Shown piece by piece: positions 8,730-18,286 of a DNA stretch of 64,000 bases; the stretch's first letter is position 1, and every line of letters starts with the position of its first letter. Location: positions 58,232-122,231 of the forward strand of contig NZ_KB291716.1 in assembly GCF_000320405.1 (NCBI RefSeq), written 5' to 3'. Source of the DNA: Clostridium celatum DSM 1785. GTDB taxonomy: Bacteria; Bacillota; Clostridia; Clostridiales; Clostridiaceae. Made by a program: the position numbers and the translations under genes. The notes beneath the pieces are model-generated. The model ran no database searches, was not told where the DNA came from, and saw only the letters and a program-made list of their open reading frames with translations.

Positions 8730-9146
8730 ATGGATATTAAAGAGATTATGAAAATAATTCCTCATAGATATCCTTTTCTTTTAATAGATAAGGTTGAAAA
8801 CATTGAGGATAATAAAATAGTTGCAATAAAAAATGTTAGTATGAATGAATACTTTTTTCAAGGTCATTTTCCAGTGGAACCTGTAATGCCAGGTGTGTTA
8901 ATAATTGAAGCCTTAGCACAAGCTGGAGCTGTAGCATTATTAAGTAAAGAAGAGTTTAAAGGGAAAATTGCATATTTTGCAGGGATAAATAATGCAAAAT
9001 TTAGAAGAAAAGTAGTTCCAGGAGATACTTTAAGATTAGAGGTTGAACTTACTAAAATTAGAGGAAGAGCTGGAGTAGGATATGGAATAGCATACGTAGA
9101 TGATAAAAAGGTATGTGAAGGAGAATTAACCTTTATGGTAGGTTAA
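8730..9146 (+). CDS. fabZ: 3-hydroxyacyl-ACP dehydratase
   Basis: This hot-dog fold dehydratase removes water from 3-hydroxyacyl-ACP. The catalytic pair is His46 in [13 protein letters not shown] and Glu60 in IIEALAQ. The N-terminal signature is [13 protein letters not shown]. The 138-residue length is standard. It is inserted between the accB and accC genes, the usual clostridial order. No FabA or FabM-type isomerase lies in the window, so the route to unsaturated chains is not seen here. Confidence 0.96.
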   Translation: MDIKEIMKIIPHRYPFLLIDKVENIEDNKIVAIKNVSMNEYFFQGHFPVEPVMPGVLIIEALAQAGAVALLSKEEFKGKIAYFAGINNAKFRRKVVPGDTLRLEVELTKIRGRAGVGYGIAYVDDKKVCEGELTFMVG

Positions 9147-9162
9147 AATATTGAGGTGATTT

Positions 9163-10506
9163 ATGATTAGAAAGGTTTTAATAGCTAATAGAGGTGAAAT
9201 AGCAGTAAGAATAATAAGGGCTTGTAAGGAGCTTGGAATAAAAACTGTTGCAATATATTCAGAAGCTGATAAAGAGGCTATGCATACACAGCTTGCAGAT
9301 GAAGCTATTTGTGTTGGAACTTCTAAATCTAAAGATTCTTATTTAAATGAAAGTAATATTATAAGTGCAGCTGTAATAACTGGATGCAATGCAATTCACC
9401 CAGGATTTGGGTTTTTATCTGAAAAAGCAAGTTTTGCTAATATGTGTGAAGAGTGCAATATAAAATTTATTGGTCCCAGTAGTGAAACTATTAGCATAAT
9501 GGGTAACAAGTCTAAAGCCAGAGAAATTATGAAAAATGCATCAGTTCCTGTAATACCAGGTAGTGATGGAACTATTAAAAATTTAGATGAAGCTATCTTA
9601 GAAGCTAAGAGGATTGGATATCCTATAATGATTAAAGCAGCATTAGGCGGTGGAGGAAAGGGAATAAGAATAGTTAAAAGTGAAGATGAACTTGAAAATG
9701 CCTTTCTTACTGCTAAATCAGAAGCTAAAAATAATTTTGGTGATGATTCTATGTATATGGAAAAATTTATAGAGAATCCAAGACATATAGAGTTTCAAAT
9801 TTTAGGTGATAGCTTTGGTAATATAATTCATTTAGGTGAAAGAGATTGTTCAATTCAAAGAAGAAATCAAAAGGTTCTTGAAGAAGCACCATCATCTATT
9901 TTAAGTGAAGAATTAAGAAAAAAGATGGGAGATGCAGCAGTAAATGCAGCAAAGGCTGTAAATTATATTAATGCTGGTACTATTGAATTTTTAGTTGATA
10001 AGTATGGAGAATTTTACTTTATGGAGATGAACACCAGAATACAAGTAGAACATCCTGTAACAGAGATGATAACTTCTATTGATATAGTTAAAGAACAAAT
10101 AAAAATTGCAAATGGAGAAGAACTTTCTATAAAGCAAGATGATATAAGAATAGAAGGTCATGCTATAGAATGTAGAATAAATGCTGAAAATCCAAGTAAA
10201 GCATTTGCACCATCACCAGGGAAAATAAATTTTTTAAATATACCGGGAGGAAATGGTATAAGAGTTGATACTGCAGCTTATCCAGGGTATGTAATTCCAC
10301 CTACTTATGATTCTATGATAGCTAAAGTAATAGCTTATGGTAAAGATAGAGAAGAGGCAATAAATAAAATGATAAGAGCTTTAGATGAGTTCGTTATTGA
10401 TGGAATTGATAGTAATGTTGATTTCCAAATAGATATATTGAATAATGAAAGATTCCGATTAGGTACTTTTGATACAAGTTTCATAAGTAATGAATACGGA
10501 ATATAG
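9163..10506 (+). CDS. accC: Biotin carboxylase subunit of acetyl-CoA carboxylase
   Basis: This ATP-grasp enzyme carboxylates biotin on AccB using bicarbonate. The N-terminal motif is KVLIANRGEIAVRIIRACKELG and the ATP loop is KAALGGGGKGIRIV. The catalytic/metal-binding stretch is MEMNTRIQVEHPVTE, followed by the C-terminal EGHAIECRINAE. It has 447 residues, full length. The next frame starts 12 bases after its stop. Confidence 0.97.
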   Translation: MIRKVLIANRGEIAVRIIRACKELGIKTVAIYSEADKEAMHTQLADEAICVGTSKSKDSYLNESNIISAAVITGCNAIHPGFGFLSEKASFANMCEECNIKFIGPSSETISIMGNKSKAREIMKNASVPVIPGSDGTIKNLDEAILEAKRIGYPIMIKAALGGGGKGIRIVKSEDELENAFLTAKSEAKNNFGDDSMYMEKFIENPRHIEFQILGDSFGNIIHLGERDCSIQRRNQKVLEEAPSSILSEELRKKMGDAAVNAAKAVNYINAGTIEFLVDKYGEFYFMEMNTRIQVEHPVTEMITSIDIVKEQIKIANGEELSIKQDDIRIEGHAIECRINAENPSKAFAPSPGKINFLNIPGGNGIRVDTAAYPGYVIPPTYDSMIAKVIAYGKDREEAINKMIRALDEFVIDGIDSNVDFQIDILNNERFRLGTFDTSFISNEYGI

Positions 10507-10518
10507 TTGGTGAGAATT

Positions 10519-11364
10519 ATGAATATTTTTAAGAAAAGACAGTATGGTGTTTTAAGTGTTAGTCAAAAACAAGGTGATGATTTTCCTGTAGTTCCTGATG
10601 GAGCTTGGGTAAAGTGCAATAATTGTGGAAAACTTTTATATAAAAAAGAGTTAGAAGAAAACTTTAAAAAATGTATAAATTGCAATTATCACTTTAGATT
10701 AGGGGCTTATGAGAGAATAAGTCAAATTTGCGATAAAGATACCTTTATTGAGATTAATAAAAATATGGAAAGTAAAAATCCAATGGATTTTCCAGGGTAT
10801 GAGGAGACAATTAAAAAAAACAAAGAAAGATCAGGGCTTGAGGAAGCTGTTGTTACTGGAGAATGTAAAATAAGGGGAAATGATGCAATAATAGCAGTAA
10901 TGGATTCAAATTTTATGATGGGGAGTATGGGAACTATAGTTGGTGAAAAACTAACTTTAGCAATTGAAACAGCAACAAAAAAAAATTTACCTATAATAAT
11001 ATTTACAGCTTCAGGTGGAGCTAGGATGCAAGAAGGGATACTTTCTCTTATGCAAATGGCAAAAGTAAGTTCTGCACTTTCAAAGCATGATGAAAATGGA
11101 GGCCTTTATATAACAGTTTTAACTGATCCTACAACAGGAGGGGTTACGGCAAGTTTTGCATCATTAGGTGATATAATTTTAGCGGAGCCAAAGGCTTTAA
11201 TTGGTTTTGCTGGAAGAAGAGTAATTGAAGGCACAATAAAAGAAAAGTTACCAGATGATTTTCAAAGTGCTGAATTCCTATTAGAAAAAGGTTTTGTTGA
11301 TAAAATAGTGAATAGAGAAGAGCTTAGAAAGACCCTTGGATTATTATTAAAACTACATAAGTGA
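10519..11364 (+). CDS. accD: Acetyl-CoA carboxylase carboxyltransferase beta subunit
   Basis: With AccA this subunit transfers the carboxyl group from biotin to acetyl-CoA. It carries the typical four-cysteine zinc ribbon (Cys33, Cys36, Cys52, Cys55) followed by a crotonase-like core with [11 protein letters not shown] and [15 protein letters not shown] 10519 is supported by GGTGAG 8 bases upstream; TTG/GTG codons just before it are in frame but poorly placed. The product has 281 residues, a normal length. A 98-base spacer precedes accA. Confidence 0.95.
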   Translation: MNIFKKRQYGVLSVSQKQGDDFPVVPDGAWVKCNNCGKLLYKKELEENFKKCINCNYHFRLGAYERISQICDKDTFIEINKNMESKNPMDFPGYEETIKKNKERSGLEEAVVTGECKIRGNDAIIAVMDSNFMMGSMGTIVGEKLTLAIETATKKNLPIIIFTASGGARMQEGILSLMQMAKVSSALSKHDENGGLYITVLTDPTTGGVTASFASLGDIILAEPKALIGFAGRRVIEGTIKEKLPDDFQSAEFLLEKGFVDKIVNREELRKTLGLLLKLHK

Positions 11365-11462
11365 AATTAAAACTTTATATTTGATGGATTTGAAGTTATA
11401 CACTATATGTACATCTTTTAATATGAGTAAAAGAAAATTTATTAAACAAGGGAGGCCATATA

Positions 11463-12256
11463 ATGCTAAATAAAAAAATGAAAGCATGGGATAGATTAGA
11501 AATTGCAAGAATGGTAGAAAGACCTAATGCTGATGAATATATAAAATTAATATTTAATAATTTTATAGAGTTACATGGTGATAGATACTATAAGGATGAT
11601 AAAGCAGTAATAGGTGGAATTGGTTTTTTAGAAGATATTCCTGTAACTATAATTGAATACAAAAAGGTAAAAATTTAAAAGAAAATATAGAAAGAAATTT
11701 TGGTTCAGCCCATCCTGAAGGGTATAGAAAAGCTATAAGATTAATGAAACAAGCAGAAAAGTTTAATAGACCTATTATTTGTTTTATAAATACAAGTGGG
11801 GCTTATTGTGGTGTTGAAGCAGAAGAAAGAGGGCAAGGTGAGGCTATTGCAAAAAACCTTATGGAAATTGCTAAAATAAAAGTTCCAATAATATCTATAA
11901 TAGTTGGAGAAGGTGGAAGTGGTGGAGCAATAGCTTTAGCCTGTGGTGATAAAGTTTGGATGCTTGAAAATTCAATATATTCTATTTTATCACCAGAAGG
12001 ATTTGCTTCAATTTTATTAAAAGATGCATCTAAAGCAAAAGAGGTTTCTGAAGTTATGGGTATAACTTCATATGATTTATTAGAAAGAGGTATAATTGAA
12101 AAAATAATTAAAGAGCCTAAGGGTGGAGCTCAAAATGATATTAAAGCCGTAGCGGAAAGCTTAAAACAAAATATTATTCAAGAGATAAAAATTTTAAAAA
12201 ATAAACCTGTAGAAGAATTATTAGAAGAGAGATATTTAAGATATAGAAAATTTTAA
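11463..12256 (+). pseudogene. accA: Acetyl-CoA carboxylase alpha subunit, broken by a -1 frameshift
   Basis: The frame opens at 11463 behind GGGAGG and reads the AccA N-terminus (ELHGDRYYKDDKAVIGGIGFLEDIPVTII). It stops at TAA 11676-11678. The rest continues in another frame to 12256, with [41 protein letters not shown] and [11 protein letters not shown]. One missing base near 11666-11668 (a GG that should be GGG, restoring KKGKNLKEN) would give an intact 264-residue protein. Around the break the usual HQKG-like residues read EYKK, and DTSGAYCG is INTSGAYCG, so some drift is also possible. The product is normally essential for malonyl-CoA, which makes sequencing error or a second copy elsewhere likely explanations. 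Confidence 0.9.
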
Positions 12257-12516
12257 TAAAAGATAATATAAAATAAAAGCAATTGTAATATTATTATAAA
12301 TGGAATTCCAAATGTAAACTTAAAATGCTTAGTTTTATGATGAAATTTATACATTGAAATAAGAGAACCAATACTTCCACCTAATAAAGAGGTTAATAAA
12401 AGAGTATTTTCACTTATTCTCCATTTTTTCTTAATAGCTTTTTTTTTATCTATAAGAAATAAAGAGAAAGAAATAATATTTATTATTATAAAATAAGAAA
12501 AAAGAAAAATACCCAT
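12253..12516 (-). CDS. Small DUF1294 membrane protein
   Basis: This is an 87-residue membrane protein of the DUF1294 family. An N-terminal hydrophobic helix ([24 protein letters not shown]) is followed by the family motif region [35 protein letters not shown] and a C-terminal helix ([14 protein letters not shown]). The function of the family is unknown. The gene is convergent with accA: the two stop codons overlap (12253-12256) and no terminator separates them. It lies downstream of plsY, with a terminator between. Confidence 0.8.
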   Translation of the reverse strand: MGIFLFSYFIIINIISFSLFLIDKKKAIKKKWRISENTLLLTSLLGGSIGSLISMYKFHHKTKHFKFTFGIPFIIILQLLLFYIIFY

Positions 12517-12560
12517 AATAAAAAATCCTTTCTTTGTTTATAAATTTAAAAATATTTATG

Positions 12561-12600
12561 AATTTAAAAATAACCAGTAGTAAGAGCATGTCTACTGGTT
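12561..12600 (-). terminator. Intrinsic terminator downstream of plsY
   Basis: On the minus strand AACCAGTAG and CTACTGGTT form a 9-bp stem (12592-12600 with 12572-12580) with an 11-base loop, followed by a T-rich run. Confidence 0.8.
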
Positions 12601-12641
12601 TATTTCGTTAATGAATAAAATTAATATATTTTTTATATTTA

Positions 12642-13232
12642 CTATTTTTCCTCACCTTTAGCTAATCTTACAATATTACTTCTATGTCTCCAAAATACAA
12701 GTAAACATGCGAATAATGAAGCTAGTACATAATTTTTATCGTAGCCAAGTAAGTAAGTTGAAAGAAATAAAGTAACTCCAGCAGCTAATGAACGAATAGA
12801 AACTATTTTAGTAAATAACTTTAATCCAAAAAATACTACTGCTGTTATTAAAAATGGAATAGGAACAACACACATAAAAGCAGCTGCTGATGTAGCAACA
12901 CCTTTTCCACCTTTAAATTTAAGAAAAATAGTATAATTATGTCCAAGTATTGCAGCTATTGCTACTAATGATAAGCTTAGACTTTCGCCAGTAGTTAAAA
13001 CATTACTCCATAATAAAATACGAGTAATAAGAACAGGGATAATAGCTTTTAACATATCACATATAGCTGTTATTTTAGATAATTTTTCTCCAGCTACCCT
13101 TTTTACATTAGTTGCACCAATATTGCCACTACCGTAATCTCTTACATCTTTATTTAATTTCTTTTTTACTAATATGTATCCTGAAGGAATAGATCCCATA
13201 AGATATGAAAAAATAATTAATAATGGTAACAT
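12642..13232 (-). CDS. plsY: Acyl-phosphate:glycerol-3-phosphate acyltransferase
   Basis: This is an integral membrane enzyme that acylates glycerol-3-phosphate from acyl-phosphate, the first step of phospholipid synthesis in Firmicutes. It has about five hydrophobic segments. The conserved cytosolic motifs are GSIPSGYILVKKKL, DYGSGNIGATNVKRVAG and LKFKGGKGVATSAAA. A GGAGG site sits 7 bases before ATG 13232 (MLPLLIIFSYL), giving 196 residues; the longer frame to 13295 is not supported by a ribosome site. It is placed close to the fab operon whose products it consumes. Confidence 0.93.
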   Translation of the reverse strand: MLPLLIIFSYLMGSIPSGYILVKKKLNKDVRDYGSGNIGATNVKRVAGEKLSKITAICDMLKAIIPVLITRILLWSNVLTTGESLSLSLVAIAAILGHNYTIFLKFKGGKGVATSAAAFMCVVPIPFLITAVVFFGLKLFTKIVSIRSLAAGVTLFLSTYLLGYDKNYVLASLFACLLVFWRHRSNIVRLAKGEEK

Positions 13233-13347
13233 AAATACCTCCATAAAATATAACTTTACAATAATTATAATATTTAAGAATAGGAAAATATGCAAGAGAT
13301 ATTTACTTTAATATATAAGTAATGTGAAGCTCTAAATTTTTGAGTTT

Positions 13348-13369
13348 ATTGATATTTTAAGATATCAAT
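13348..13369. repeat. Inverted repeat, possible operator
   Basis: ATTGATAT (13348-13355) and ATATCAAT (13362-13369) form an 8-base inverted repeat. It lies 20 bases before a TATAAT box (13389-13394) that would serve the small gene at 13429. No recognisable -35 is seen, so activator dependence is possible but unproven. Confidence 0.35.
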
Positions 13370-13428
13370 ATTTAAATTAGCTTCATAGTATAATAATAAT
13401 ACTTATTATAAAGGAGAAATTTTTTGTT

Positions 13429-13578
13429 TTGAATAAAATAGATGGGATAGCATTAATTGCTTTTATAACATGTGATGCAATTTTAGAAAGTACAAATAAA
13501 TATAAATATTTTTACCAATATTGTTATAAAAGTATAATGTATGAAACAAAAGATATAGTAACAAGATTATTTAAATAA
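13429..13578 (+). CDS. Small hypothetical protein, 49 residues
   Basis: I do not recognise this protein. A TTG start follows AAGGAGAAA by 10 bases, and a TATAAT box lies upstream at 13389-13394. The protein begins (M)NKIDGIALIAFITCDAILE, is rich in Tyr, Lys and Phe, has two Cys and ends DIVTRLFK. There is no signal peptide and no clear membrane helix. It sits in the otherwise gene-free stretch between plsY and the sugar transporter. The remainder of that stretch (13579-13736) is AT-rich and holds nothing I can name. Confidence 0.4.
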   Translation: MNKIDGIALIAFITCDAILESTNKYKYFYQYCYKSIMYETKDIVTRLFK

Positions 13579-13736
13579 AAAAAATCAAATGAATTTTAAA
13601 ATAAATACGGTAGCTAAAAAGTGATAAACAACTGAGAAAAATGTAAAAATGAAGAAAATAATCCATCATATACAGAGATAATTTTAAATAAATAATAAAT
13701 AATAGTGAAATAATAAATAGTATGTTAGGAAAAATA

Positions 13737-13766
13737 TTGACAAAGGTAAAATGTTTGTCGTATTCT
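13737..13766 (+). promoter_or_regulatory. Predicted promoter of the sugar ABC transporter operon
   Basis: TTGACA (13737-13742), an 18-base spacer and TATTCT (13761-13766) lie about 70 bases before the first gene. GACAAA/TTTGTC arms (13739-13744, 13754-13759) fall between the boxes and may be an operator. Confidence 0.5.
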
Positions 13767-13834
13767 GTTAAATGTGCGAACTTTATAAAATGTTGCATGA
13801 TTAATATATGTATAAAACATGAGGTGAATTAAAA

Positions 13835-14878
13835 ATGGGAATAAGACTAGAAAATCTAGTTGTAAGATTTGGAGATTTTAAGGCTATTAATGATGTTACA
13901 TTACAAATCCCAAAGGGCAAATTAGTATCATTATTAGGACCTTCAGGATCAGGTAAATCAACAACACTATTTACTATTTCAGGAATTCATAAACCATCTG
14001 GTGGAAAGATATTCTTTGGAGATAGAGATGTTACAGGGCTTGAGCCAGAAGAATTAGGAATAGGATTAGTATTCCAAAACTATGCTCTATACCCACATAT
14101 GACTGTAAGAGAAAACATATTATTTCCACTGAAAAATTTAAAGTGGAATAAAGAAGAAGCTGAAAAAAGAGTAAAAGAAGTTGCTGAAATTGTTAAAATT
14201 GCAGATCAATTAGACAAGAAGCCAGCTCAACTTTCAGGAGGACAACAACAAAGAGTTGCCATAGCTAGAGCATTAGCTAAAAAACCAGAAATACTTCTTT
14301 TAGATGAACCATTATCAAACTTAGATACAAAGCTAAGAGTTGAAACAAGACAAGAAATAAGAAGAATACAAAAAGAAACTGGTGTTACAGCAATATTTGT
14401 AACTCATGACCAAGAAGAAGCAATGTGTATTTCAGATGAAATAGTACTAATGAAGAATGGAGCAATCCAACAAGTATCTTCTCCAAGTGATATATACTTA
14501 AACCCAGTAAATAAATTTGTTGCATCATTTATAGGAAGTCCAGAAATGAACTTTGTAGATGTAGATGTTAAGGATGGGAAAGGTATTATTGATACTTTAA
14601 CACTAGAAAACTTACCAAAAGATAAATCAAAGGTTGTATTAGGTGTTAGAGCTGAAGATTTTGAGGTATCAGAAGAAGGCTTAAAAACAACAGTAGTTAC
14701 AGTTGAAATATTAGGTAGAGAAAGATTATTAACTTTAAATCATAAAGGTGCTACATATAAGATGTTAGTTGATAAAGAATTCTTTATTGATGAAGGAGCA
14801 GAATTAACTATTAGGCCAAAGCAAGGAAAGAGTTATGTTTTTGATGCTGAAAGTGAGGAGTTCATAACAAAATGTTAA
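13835..14878 (+). CDS. Carbohydrate ABC importer, ATP-binding protein (MsmX/UgpC family)
   Basis: This cytosolic ATPase energises a sugar-type ABC importer. Walker A is GPSGSGKST, the Q-loop sits in VFQNYALYPHM, the signature is LSGGQQQR, Walker B is ILLLDEPLSNLD and the switch His is in FVTHDQEEA. The roughly 110-residue C-terminal OB/TOBE-type extension (VLGVRAEDFEV, TIRPKQGKSYVFD) is the regulatory domain of the MalK/UgpC subfamily. The protein has 347 residues. GAGGTGA precedes the ATG. Its stop overlaps the start of the next gene by 7 bases. The substrate cannot be read from this subunit. Confidence 0.92.
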   Translation: MGIRLENLVVRFGDFKAINDVTLQIPKGKLVSLLGPSGSGKSTTLFTISGIHKPSGGKIFFGDRDVTGLEPEELGIGLVFQNYALYPHMTVRENILFPLKNLKWNKEEAEKRVKEVAEIVKIADQLDKKPAQLSGGQQQRVAIARALAKKPEILLLDEPLSNLDTKLRVETRQEIRRIQKETGVTAIFVTHDQEEAMCISDEIVLMKNGAIQQVSSPSDIYLNPVNKFVASFIGSPEMNFVDVDVKDGKGIIDTLTLENLPKDKSKVVLGVRAEDFEVSEEGLKTTVVTVEILGRERLLTLNHKGATYKMLVDKEFFIDEGAELTIRPKQGKSYVFDAESEEFITKC

Positions 14879-15738
14879 AGAAAAATAAGAAAGGATATTT
14901 ATACTTATTACCTGCATTGATTATATTAGGTATTTTTGTATTTTATCCTATAATAAATACGATTATATTAAGTTTTGATGAAACTAAAGCAAAAGGATTT
15001 GTTTTTGGATTTGGATCTTATAAATATCTATTCCAAGACAAGAGATTTATTCAATCTTTAATTAATACTGTAATTTATGCAGCTATAGTTCCAGCTTTAT
15101 CAGTAATAATTTCTTTATTGATAGCGAATGCTCTTGCAAATATTAAAAATGAAAAAGTTAAAGGTGTATTCCAAAGTATATACTTCCTTCCATATGTAAC
15201 TTCATTAGTTGCAATAGGAATAGTATGGTCTTGGTTATTTAACTCACAATATGGAATAATTAATTTCATATTAGGGAAAATAGGAATTAGTCCAATAAAC
15301 TGGCTTAATGATCCTAAATATGCAATGGTTGCATTGATAATATTTGCTGTGTGGAAAAGTCTAGCCTTTAATACATTAATATTAACTACAGGGATAGCTT
15401 CTATAAATCCACAATACTACCAAGCTGCTAAGATAGACCAAGCAACAAGTGGAACTATATTTAGAAAAATAACGGTTAAATTAGTTTCTCCTATGATTGC
15501 TTATACATATGTTATTAGTTTAATTGCTGCCTTCAAAGTTTACACAGAAGTTTATGTTTTATTTGGAGGACGTACACTAGATGGTGCGGTATCAACAGTT
15601 GTAAGATATATAATAGATAGATTCTACGGGGATCAAGATTTCCCATTAGCTTTTGCTGCTTCAGTAGTTCTATTGGTTATAATATTAAGTGTAACTTTAG
15701 TACAAAAAACTGTTGCTCGTAATAAGATTCATTACTAA
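14872..15738 (+). CDS. Carbohydrate ABC importer permease (UgpA/LacF type)
   Basis: This is an inner-membrane permease with six predicted helices and 288 residues, in the MalF/UgpA family. The start MLKKNKKGYLYLLPALIILGIFVFYPI is typical. The cytosolic EAA-like loop that docks on the ATPase is visible as YYQAAKIDQATSGTIFRKITVKLVSP. It is translationally coupled to the ATPase gene. It forms the channel together with the next gene product. Confidence 0.92.
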   Translation: MLKKNKKGYLYLLPALIILGIFVFYPIINTIILSFDETKAKGFVFGFGSYKYLFQDKRFIQSLINTVIYAAIVPALSVIISLLIANALANIKNEKVKGVFQSIYFLPYVTSLVAIGIVWSWLFNSQYGIINFILGKIGISPINWLNDPKYAMVALIIFAVWKSLAFNTLILTTGIASINPQYYQAAKIDQATSGTIFRKITVKLVSPMIAYTYVISLIAAFKVYTEVYVLFGGRTLDGAVSTVVRYIIDRFYGDQDFPLAFAASVVLLVIILSVTLVQKTVARNKIHY

Positions 15739-15749
15739 GAGGTGTAAAA

Positions 15750-16577
15750 ATGAAAAATAAAAATAATTTTAAAGCATTCATTAAATACTTCTTATTAGTT
15801 GTCTTTGCTATTATAACGCTATTTCCATTTTATTGGATGATAGCATCATCATTAAAATCAAGTTTTGAAGTTATTCAAACGCCACCAACAATGGTTCCAG
15901 ATAAATTTATGTGGAGTAACTTTAGTACTGCATTAGCAATGGCTCCTTTTGGAAGATATTTCATAAACACAATTATAGTTACTGCTTTAAGTATAGTTAC
16001 TACAGTAGTAATTGCAATATTATCAGCATTTGCTTTCTCTCATCTTGAGTTTAAGGGTAGAGATTTAATATTCTCTATTTTCTTAGCATCAATGATGATT
16101 CCAGGAGAAGTTTTAATAGTAACTAATTTCAAAACAATTTCAGCAATGAAATTAATGGATAGTTATACAGCGTTATTTTTACCTTATATGGCAAATGTTT
16201 TATATATTTATATGCTTAGAGAATTTTTCTTAAAGATTCCAAAGCAATTATATTATGCAGCAAAGGTTGATGGTGCAAGTGATTGGAAATTCTTATGGAA
16301 AATAGTCGTACCAATGGCTAAGCCTTCAATAATTACAATTTGTATATTAGTTGGTATAAATTCATGGAATGCATTCCTTTGGCCATTACTTGTTACAAAT
16401 AGCGATAACATGAGATTGCTTGCAAATGGTTTAACAGCATTCCAATCAGATGTAGGAAATAGATATGAATTATTAATGGCGGCATCAACAATAATTACAA
16501 TGCCAATAGTTATAGTTTATATGTTCTTACATAAGAAAATTATGAATGGTATCTCTATTGGGGGAACTAAAGGATAA
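15750..16577 (+). CDS. Carbohydrate ABC importer permease (UgpE/LacG type)
   Basis: This second permease subunit has 275 residues and six helices, in the MalG/UgpE family. An early FPFYWMIASSLKS motif and the EAA loop LYYAAKVDGASDWKFLWKIVVPMAKP are present, and the C-terminus ends in a basic tail. AAGAGGTG precedes the ATG. A 206-base AT-rich spacer follows before the binding-protein gene. It has a short near-palindrome (AATACTT/AAGTATT around 16627), but no clear terminator. Confidence 0.92.
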   Translation: MKNKNNFKAFIKYFLLVVFAIITLFPFYWMIASSLKSSFEVIQTPPTMVPDKFMWSNFSTALAMAPFGRYFINTIIVTALSIVTTVVIAILSAFAFSHLEFKGRDLIFSIFLASMMIPGEVLIVTNFKTISAMKLMDSYTALFLPYMANVLYIYMLREFFLKIPKQLYYAAKVDGASDWKFLWKIVVPMAKPSIITICILVGINSWNAFLWPLLVTNSDNMRLLANGLTAFQSDVGNRYELLMAASTIITMPIVIVYMFLHKKIMNGISIGGTKG

Positions 16578-16783
16578 TATAAATAATTAGCATATAGGGA
16601 GAGTATGAATTAAAAGTTAAAATATTAATACTTTAAGTATTTATAAATGCTTTAATTATTTATTATAAAAGTTTTTAATGCTTTAATAAAAAATATATAA
16701 ATATATATGAAATTTTAATAATTTATCTTTTAATCATCTTTTCTTATAAATATATATGAAAATAGGTTTTAGAGGTGAAACGA

Positions 16784-18112
16784 ATGAAAAGAAGATTATT
16801 AGCATCTTTAATGACTGCAGTAATTGCAGTTACATCATTGGCAGGTTGTTCAAAAAATGATACAACAAGTGAAAATATTGTAACAGAGTTACAACAACCA
16901 ATATCAATAGAAATGTGGCATTACATGAATGGTAAGCAAGCAGAAGTTTTACAAAGTATAGTTGATGACTTTAACAACACTAATACTTTAGGTATAACTG
17001 TTACTGCTTCAAGCCAAGGAAGTATCGTAGATTTAAATAAAAAAGTTATAGCTTCATCACAATCAAATACTTTACCAGCAATAGTAAATATTTATCCAGA
17101 TGCTGCTACTGGACTTATTAACGAAGATAAGGTTGTAGATTTAACACCATATGTTAATAGTGAAACTGTAGGAATGGCAGATGATATTAAAAATGATTTT
17201 ATTCCAGACTTCATTAGTGAATTATCACAATGGGGAGAAAATAAAATATATGGTCTTCCAATGACTAAATCTACAGAAGTTTTATATGTAAACAAAAACG
17301 CATTAGAAAAACTAGGATATACTGTAGATGATTTAAAAGATTTAACTTTTGAAAAATTAGCTGAAATATCACAAAAAGCAAAAGATGAATTAGGAATAGC
17401 TGGATTTGGATTTGACTCAAGTTCTAATGCATTTATTTCTACATTAAAAGAAGATGGAAAAGACTTTGTTCAATTAGATGGAAAAATAAATATCATAAAC
17501 GATTGGTCAAAAGAGTTTATGCAATTCTTTAGAGAAAAGACTCAAAGTGGTGCATTTAGAGTACCTGGTGAAGATAAGTTCTTATCAGGACCATTCTCTA
17601 ATGGTGATCTTTTAGCTTACCAAGGTTCTTCAGCTGGATTTGCTCACATTAACACTAATGGTGCTTTTGAAGTAGCTGTAGTAGAAGTTCCACACTTTGA
17701 AGGAAAAGACAAAGCTGTAATCCAACAAGGTGCTTCATTATTTGTAACTAAAGATGTTTCTCCAGAAGCTCAATATGCAGCTTATGAATTTATTAAGTTC
17801 GCAACTAACACAGAAAACACAGCTAAGTTTGCAACTGGAACTGGATACTTACCAGTAAGAAAATCAGCTCAAGATTCTACTGTAGTTCAAGAAGTATTAG
17901 CTGATACAGATTCATTATATGGAAAAATTTATAATGTAGCTAAAGAATCTTTAGGTTTTGCTTACTTTACTCCAGCTATAAATAATGCTCAATCAGCTAG
18001 AACAGTAGCAGAAGAAAAGTATGCGGCATACGTTACTGGAAATTCAAATGATATTGATTCTATGTTAAAAGAAATGCAATCACAAGTTGAAACTTCAATT
18101 AGTCGTCAATAA
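16784..18112 (+). CDS. Extracellular solute-binding lipoprotein (UgpB-like)
   Basis: This high-affinity binding protein of the ABC importer is anchored in the membrane by lipid. The signal peptide MKRRLLASLMTAVIAVTSLAGC has a lipobox with Cys22. The mature part follows the family-1 (MalE/UgpB) pattern, with IEMWHYMNGKQAEVLQSIVDDFN and LPMTKSTEVLYVNKNALEKLG. ATG 16784 is favoured over the in-frame GTG 16775 because AGAGGTG lies 6 bases upstream. The product has 442 residues. UgpB-like proteins take glycerol-3-phosphate or oligosaccharides; the ligand is not decidable here. A terminator follows. Confidence 0.92.
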   Translation: MKRRLLASLMTAVIAVTSLAGCSKNDTTSENIVTELQQPISIEMWHYMNGKQAEVLQSIVDDFNNTNTLGITVTASSQGSIVDLNKKVIASSQSNTLPAIVNIYPDAATGLINEDKVVDLTPYVNSETVGMADDIKNDFIPDFISELSQWGENKIYGLPMTKSTEVLYVNKNALEKLGYTVDDLKDLTFEKLAEISQKAKDELGIAGFGFDSSSNAFISTLKEDGKDFVQLDGKINIINDWSKEFMQFFREKTQSGAFRVPGEDKFLSGPFSNGDLLAYQGSSAGFAHINTNGAFEVAVVEVPHFEGKDKAVIQQGASLFVTKDVSPEAQYAAYEFIKFATNTENTAKFATGTGYLPVRKSAQDSTVVQEVLADTDSLYGKIYNVAKESLGFAYFTPAINNAQSARTVAEEKYAAYVTGNSNDIDSMLKEMQSQVETSISRQ

Positions 18113-18133
18113 AACACTATAAATTAATAAAAA

Positions 18134-18167
18134 CCCTGCTTAGCTTAGCTAAGTAGGGAATTTTTTT
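18134..18167 (+). terminator. Terminator of the sugar ABC operon
   Basis: There is an 11-bp stem with one G-T pair (18134-18144 with 18148-18158), a 3-base loop and a run of seven T. Confidence 0.9.
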
Positions 18168-18286
18168 ACTAGATACATAAAATAATAAAAATAACTTGAT
18201 ATTTAAGTGAAATTGATGTATGTTGATATATTAATTATCTAAAATTAAATTTAGTAATTAATTAAAAAATAATGGAGGTAAGTAGG

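Noticed and set aside
16578..16783. A separate promoter or terminator between the second permease and the binding-protein gene
   Set aside because: The spacer is AT-rich with a short near-palindrome only; no convincing -35/-10 pair or hairpin with a T-run is visible.
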